NCBI GenBank assembly: GCA_030686995.1
Contig: CM060693.1
Location: 118,075,228-118,139,227, forward strand
DNA: 64,000 nucleotides
Source: Artemisia argyi
Lineage: Eukaryota > Streptophyta > Magnoliopsida > Asterales > Asteraceae
Direction of reading: 5' to 3'
Below, one piece after another: positions 57,781 to 64,000 of this stretch (positions within the stretch are counted from its first letter, which is position 1; each line of letters begins with the position of its first letter). The position numbers and the translations under genes are program-made. A model generated the notes under the pieces. It saw nothing but the letters and a program-made list of their open reading frames with translations. It did no database searches and was not told the DNA's origin.

Positions 57781-60289
57781 TAAGGTTATAGCGAACTAGG
57801 ATGTATCTTGGACCCTAGACTATAACCACATCAGCATAGCATCTCATCATTTCATCATAAGTGCATAATCATAATACATGTTGTTTCATACATACCCTGT
57901 GCGAGTTATTTATACTCATATCCGTATATGTTCATCATTTTATTGACCTGGTTCACAAGTGACATGTCTTCAGATACTCACCCTGACATCCTATTATCGG
58001 ATTCCGACATTGAAGATGCTTTGTCATCTTCCACTACCATTATACCACCAGTTGCATTTACACCACCATTAGTACTATTGATTTGCCATAGGAACAGGGT
58101 TTTCCTATCATTCAGCCCGTACATAGAATGCCTTTTGGTAGTGTATTCAGAATTAATCTTAATGGACTTATTAGGATGCTTATTGCAAGGAAGATAGTGT
58201 GTTTTCTTTCCATCACTAGTAGGGCACTTACTACTCAGGTACTATCACCACCATCAGTTACTTATTACACTATTGGCCTTCCCACAGTGTGTACTTTAGT
58301 TTTACCTTTTGGATGTCGCGAGGTAGCGCGAAAGAGGGTAGTATTCCATTCACTAGTACCATCATTGTCATTTCCTTTTCCATTCCCAATTGCTCAGACT
58401 TCAATCGTTTCGCAATAGTATAGCATTGTCTCATCAGGAATTAGGTTGATTTCGTTTTTGACGAATTAGTAGACTATTACCATTCGACAAGATTCACCCA
58501 CGTATCCAATACACCATTCAAGCTATTTTACTATCATATGGGGAAACGACTTTACAGAAAAATTTCTGAAGTAAGCTATTTTATTACCATCCTATAAATT
58601 GATTTTATGTCATTACACCAAGTATTTACTATTGTTACGCGAAGCAATTTTCATGTTACTTGAAAGAAAATATCAGGACACCATTTTAATAACAATTCGT
58701 TGAACACCATCTAAAACTTTTGAGGAAAGTTATGATATTTTGACAAAAATCCAACATCGCATCATTAGTCCTCAATTATACATAGCCTGATCACCTATGT
58801 AAAATTCAGGAAGGATTATGCCATGAAGGAAATAATTACCTTTTCAAAGGATTGTTAATAACAATCTTCATCCAAAAGTTTTGTAAACAAAGGAACTCTT
58901 TCATAAATATCCATTTTGCCGAACTATCCTTGGATACTTACCCCACCAGTCACTCATTCAGCCATTAAGTTGGATTTTTCCCATTGACTTCCCTAAGAGA
59001 GACTTTCCATATCAATTACATGCAGGATTCCTTTATACAATAAAAGCAATGAAAGGATTACAGAACTACTAACCAGAACTAGAAGTATATAGAGAGAGAA
59101 TTCATAACTCAACAACAATCCTAAGATACTGCGAGACTATCCGAATCACCATCTCTGACTTAGTTGTCCAATGTCATTATTCAAGGGTACTAGCTATACT
59201 GAGCTACAGGATTTAGCTCAATATAAATGTCCGCAGGACAACACAATAGAAATAAACCAAGCTTCTAATTGAGACTGTAGAGCATTTCATTTAAACATGG
59301 CCTCATCCATACATAAACTTTCCTGCAGTAAGTTTTCACAAAGGACAATTGTTTGAATCAAGAATATCGATGTAGATTCCTCTAAGGCATTATGTCTAGA
59401 AATTTCAGATAACCTCACCTTCATACCAAGCAAGGGATCAAACCGGAACATATCTCCTCATCTACATGGGAAAACAGAATAGACATTCATCGACACAACA
59501 TCAAGTGATACCTTCGTCTTGCCAATTACAACGATAAACAATTTCAGGACTTAAGTTAGTCTAAATACCTATGCTTGTAGTTATGCCAGATAACCATCAA
59601 TAGACATTATCCAACCTCAGGAACTAAGTGTTAGACATCTATGCATTTAAGCGAACATTTCCTATTCTACCATTTTATCCTTGTTAGTGTTTTCACTTTT
59701 AAATAAAGTTGATGCGTTTACATAAATCACATACCTTGTGGAAAAATGATTTCTGAAATTCCTATTTTGAACCAGTGCAATTTTTTTTTTTTTGGTCAAA
59801 CTTTAGCAACACTATTGTACAATGAGAAATATACATAAACATCAAACTTTGGTAAGCAGTCTTAATCACAACATGTTTGAAAACAGTTCCTATTTCATAA
59901 CTACTGGATTTTGAATCATCAAGAAAAATATTACCCAGTAAATTATTTGCTCCATTTTCTAAATTCGTTTATTCAGAAAAGGATTTCAACTAAAATTCAT
60001 AATCGCGAGACAAATTTCCATAACGAATTTCCCTACAACATCGCTTATGCATTTAGGATTTGTGACTGGACAATAGAGAATATTTGGATTATGTGATGAA
60101 GGAATTAGGAGGAACATCACAAATTAATCGCGAACTTCAGTAGTGGAGACCAAACCCAATAGACAAAGAAAAACATATGTCTTATCATCCGTTGGAACAA
60201 AACACAAGGAATCAAATTGTTACCTATATTCTATCCCTTTCATATAACGCCAAGTTCGAAGGACCGAACGTTGTGGAATTAGTCACAAA
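57781..60289 (+). pseudogene. Decayed gag-pol interior of the gypsy element
   Basis: A short open frame at 57928-58197 includes MSSDTHPDILLSDSDIEDAL, an acidic start that could be a Gag remnant. After this I recognise no protease, reverse transcriptase (no YxDD) or RNase H in any frame. The length (2.5 kb) is too short for gag plus these domains, so deletion and heavy mutation are inferred. Confidence 0.4.
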
Positions 60290-61370
60290 ATTTTATTGTA
60301 CCCATTTCAGTTTTTCCTGTTAAGGAAACCGATTCACCTTGGACTTCAGGTAATCATTTCAGAATTCCCTTCAGAAACCCATTTAGATGTGAACATCACT
60401 ATCATCCTCAGGCCGATGGTCAAAGCGAGAGAACAATTCAAACATACGAATGTATGCTCAGAGCATGAGTGATTGACCCTAGAAATGGTTGGACTAATCA
60501 CTCAACATAAATCAAATTCATCTAAGACAATAGTTATCACACCAACAACGGGAAACTGGCAGAAGTTAGATTGGTACATAACACACATCATTTGGATTGG
60601 ATATCCTGAACAACAAACCAACCAGATTCAGGTAGGAGAACAAACTAAGTTAAAAGCATTGCCTTGGATTGGCACGATACAAATTGGATAACAAGAAAGG
60701 TTGAACCTTTAGCATATTGGACTATTTAAGATTCATTTTAGAATCGACCAACTAGCATACAAACTTGAGTTCTGGCAGAATTCAGCAGTATATATTACCA
60801 GTGTCACATTTAAAACATTAAGAAGCGCAGACCATCGATTGATGGGCCAAATTCAGAAAAAGCTCAACTCACTAGTTCAGTAGGCATTCATGAGATAACC
60901 AGAAATTTCCTACAAGTCAAGAATCAGTTACAAGTTCAATAAGTCGTAAACCATTAAAACTTCAAGTTCTGCAGAGTTATGCAGAAAGTTCTGCCTAGGA
61001 AAGGCATGTTATCGTTCAGAAAACTTGGAAAGTTACACCAATATACACTGGACCATTTATATTTCAGACAGGGTAGGCTTAGTGGCCGTCAGATGTGAAC
61101 ATTGCTAGAGAACAACAGGATTACACGAACATATTTCACATTTTCAGATCCCCAGAAATGACTTTCAGATGAGTCACTCATGATTCCATTGGAAGGGATC
61201 CATCCCAAATGACAATCTCAGACCTTGTAAGAGAACCAACAGAAATCATGGACCGTGTGGTCAAACAGTTGAAACAGAGTCGAATTCCTATCGTTAGAGT
61301 TCGCTGGAATTCTCGAACATCATCACCTTTTCACATTTATGTTTTTAGAAACCAACATAAACTGAACTTC
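60290..61370 (+). pseudogene. Gypsy integrase remnant
   Basis: At 60300-60475 the plus strand reads, in one frame, PISVFPVKETDSPWTSGNHF and then YHPQADGQSERTIQTYECML before a TGA. This matches the end of the integrase core, including the Glu of the DDE triad in DGQSERTIQ. Near 60975-61080 a block with LPRKGMLSFRKLGKL corresponds to the C-terminal GKL part. At 61171-61330, IPLEGIHPK, a one-base shift, then REPTEIMDR and RIPIVRVRWNSRTSSPF give the integrase tail. Many substitutions and frame changes separate these pieces, so no active enzyme is encoded. Confidence 0.75.
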
Positions 61371-61387
61371 GGGACGAAGTTCCTTTT

Positions 61388-61399
61388 AGAGGGGAAGAA
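61388..61399 (+). other. Polypurine tract of the gypsy element
   Basis: AGAGGGGAAGAA lies immediately before the second LTR's TGTCACAAC, as expected for plus-strand priming. Confidence 0.9.
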
Positions 61400-64000
61400 T
61401 GTCACAACTCACCATTGCAGGTCATTTCAGGTTATTTCCCGAACTTTGGAAAAACACTATTCATCAAACACTATTCATCAAAACACTATTCATCGTTTTA
61501 CTATTCATCGTTTTCGAGGTCAATTTGATATTCTGAGAAACTTTTGGGAAATTTACTATTCACGGAACACTATTCATTGCGGGAAAAGATTTCATCATTC
61601 ACGTGCATTACACATTTCATCGTAAATTTAGTTTACGGGTATTCAAATTCGCGTAACCGTATTGGTTCAGGTGCGAATTCATGCATTATCAGTAATAACA
61701 TTTCATACGGACTGGGGATAGTCTGCATATCATCAGTAGGTCATTTACATGTTATACCACTCTCAGGATTTTCAAATTTATATATTTGATACATTTAACG
61801 TTTTTACGTATAAGTATTTATAGTAAACGTTAACACCCGGTTTATACACGACGAATATATCTAAATATTCCCACAATGGTCCCGACATATTTTTATATCC
61901 ATTTTAACATCATAAAAGTTATAACATTCAGTTACCCAATATTTTGGAAATTTATTTTAATTATAACGTACGCGTATGAATATAACGACGGTTTTCGTGA
62001 AAACTAAATAATAATCACCCGATCACTCAATATTTGTACCCAACATAATTTTAATATTTTTATAACTTTATTTTGATAAGTTTAGTCATTATTTCATATT
62101 TCATATTTTTACGATACCCGGAATTACGTTTCGCGAATTAACTATTTACGGTTTGCGATTAACGGAACCAAAACCGACTCCGTGAACTAGATAATACTCA
62201 AATTTTCCACATTCTCATCCAAATCTAACCAAGTGCCGCCCCCCCTTCATCCCATGTTACTTCTAATTGTTCAAATATTTACAAGTATGCCATCCTTTGA
62301 AAATATCTAACCTTAAACACCTTAACACATTTACTTATTAAAATTTTGGATCAAAAACTCATTCTCTTCATCTCTTTCACACTATGCACGACCCAAATTG
62401 ATCTCCATGATCAAGTGATCATTTTCCATAAATTAAAACACAAAACTTGTTCATTTTACATGCCTAATCAAGAATCAAGCAACAAAAACACAAGAACATC
62501 AAGCATAATCATCCTATAATCATCTCATTTTATCAAGTAAGTTTTCATCTTTATTTTTTTCATGGATCATCCTATTTTTACATGTATTTCATAAGTATCA
62601 TGCTAAAAACCATGTACAAGTAGCTATACCACACTTTATTTTGTCTAAAAAGAAACATACAAACCCTAACTTTTTAGTTATGAATCCCCTTGCTCTAATA
62701 ACTTGGTTAGGAGTCCATGGCACCCTAAGAAGGTGTATGGTAGGATTAGATTAGCTATGTGGTGATTTCAAGAGGATTGGTGATGGTAGAAATTGGTTTT
62801 AGACCTTGAAAACTTGATTTGGAACCTATTTTAGACATGCTGTCCCGTTTTGTAAAAATCTGGAAAATCAGTAAACACCAAGGGAACTTTGGCAAAATTT
62901 TTAGAAAATAATTTCAAAAACGAATCCGTAGGCGAAAGAACGGATTAAAAAGAGTTTATAACGAAGGAGTTATGATTTTTGCAAGATTGTAGACGAAAAG
63001 TATTTTTTCTGAAAATGGTTGCTGTTTGACGTTTTTCATTGGACAAAAAGAGACTTTAGACGTAACCCGGAGGAGCCGAGCTTTCCAAAATATATTACTA
63101 TATACTAAGACGTAACCGTGGACATAAAGAACAAGTAAAACGGACAAGTAACGACAAAGATATACACGTTTGAATATCGGCTAAAACCACTTTATATTTG
63201 ACAGCTTTTATAAATTTGGCACAAAAACTACGAAGTACATTTTTGAGCTAGAAGTAATATTAAGTACCGAGCTTTATAACTAATGTAGTATTAGTTATTA
63301 CGAGTATATTTTCATCATTTCAAGGATTACAACCCGAGTATTTCAACGCTAACATGGAAACTTACGTTATATATATATAAGTATATATATATTATAACTA
63401 GCTACTTATATTTTCTAATAGCAATATTTTCCAAATTCTTGGATTATATACTTTTGATAACAACAAGTGTTTTTCAAAGAGTAGAGTGGTATAGGAAACA
63501 TGTGCATGGACATTCATAACATCATTTCATGATCTAAAGTAGATCGTTCATCATTCATATTAGGTTGCGGCTAGTGTGCGCGCCTTGTTTTTCAGCTCAG
63601 TACATGTTCATGGTACCATCATATTGGGTTGCGACAGCTAATTGTTCATTGGTGTTCATTTCATTTCATCACAGTTTCATCAGTTAAGGTGAGTTTTCAT
63701 AGCCCCGTTTTCAATTCAACATTTTTGATTGTTTTCAAATCCCACGGGGGGAATACATTGCATCAATCATTTTAGTACGAGCCCAAGTATTCAAACATGT
63801 ACATTGCTTAAGTTACCTTGCCATGTGATAAGTCCCCTGTAACATCATGAACCGTTAATTTACCGTTAAGCGAGAGTGAGTGGATAGATCTATCGAGGGT
63901 GACGCCTCCATCCGTGGTAGTGATTACCAACAGTAAGCGGATGCGTCTTTTACATTTGAATGTTTCGGCAGAACATTCGGGAGGGGCATAGAGTTTCATC
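61400..64000 (+). repeat. 3' LTR of the gypsy element, cut by window end
   Basis: 2,601 bases matching 54706 onward, with about five visible substitutions (for example near 61711, 61937 and 62749) and a 7-base deletion near 63943 compared with 57247. The remaining ~450 bases lie outside the window. Confidence 0.93.

Larger units (their letters stand above)
54706..64000 (+). mobile_element. Ty3-gypsy LTR retrotransposon, decayed interior, runs off the window
   Basis: The element has an LTR at 54706-57765 (3,060 bp, TG...CA ends), a tRNA-Met-type primer-binding site, a 3.6-kb interior, a polypurine tract and a second LTR from 61400. Integrase remnants near the 3' end of the interior (TDGQSER-like, RIPIVRVRWNS) put integrase last before the LTR, the gypsy order. 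A full gypsy interior is usually 4.5 kb or more, so part is deleted. The LTRs differ by only about five places plus a 7-base deletion over 2.6 kb by eye, implying recent movement despite dead coding regions. The target-site duplication cannot be checked because the right end is outside the window. Confidence 0.92.

Noticed and set aside
61209..61625. 138-codon plus-strand ORF
   Set aside because: It runs from the integrase tail across the polypurine tract into the LTR; only the first ~50 codons are integrase-derived.

Overview
The window looks like nuclear DNA of a flowering plant. It is very AT-rich, its genes are split by many short GT-AG introns, and it carries a Ty1-copia and a Ty3-gypsy LTR retrotransposon, CCHC zinc-knuckle and B3-domain sequences, and plant-type Ulp1-like genes with AT-hooks. 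The retroelement flavour resembles Asteraceae (daisy family), but that is inference. No bacterial, organellar or free viral features are seen.

Layout. (1) 1-20,124: two copies of a ~4-kb segment (1-3969 and 16151-20124) lie on either side of a 10.6-kb copia element of Sirevirus type (4221-14840, minus strand). The element sits inside a (TA)n microsatellite. Each duplicate carries a multi-CCHC zinc-knuckle gene. The right copy is open (218 aa); the left copy has a 1-bp frameshift. (2) 20,125-54,705: a host-like cluster. On the minus strand are a small coiled-coil gene, a small multi-exon gene ending in a SUMO-interaction-like motif (gene E), and two related AT-hook/Ulp1-type genes (A, B). On the plus strand are two more relatives (C, D) and a 5' stub of another (H). 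A minus-strand three-part B3 gene (F) and a plus-strand coiled-coil gene (G) sit among them. All the large Ulp1-type genes carry stops or frameshifts. B keeps its catalytic His-Asp-Cys codons, D has Asp at the Cys position, and C ends in a DnaJ/J-domain instead of the protease domain. (3) 54,706-64,000: a Ty3-gypsy element with almost identical ~3-kb LTRs around a decayed 3.6-kb interior; its second LTR runs off the window.

The most unusual signal is a short palindrome, TTTTCAC-NN-GTGAAAA (usually TTTTCACATGTGAAAA). I located roughly 75 full or near copies between 21 and 54.7 kb, plus smaller groups near 1.8, 15.6 and 18 kb. Copies lie in introns and between genes, not in the exons I could trace, and I saw no full-arm copy inside either LTR element. 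The two central bases vary (AT, AA, TT, GA, GT, CT) while the arms are kept, and local tandem duplications multiply the copies. Its role is unknown.

How the genes relate: A and B share a 177-nt exon where C and D share a 183-nt exon, so the cluster holds two subfamilies that spread by local duplication. Intact ATG-linked reading is best supported for the right-copy CCHC gene (16188-16844) and the coiled-coil gene at 20132-20491. Exon maps given for the other genes come from splice-site reading plus cross-comparison of paralogues within the window and have no transcript support. Several frameshifts fall in homopolymers, where assembly error is possible.
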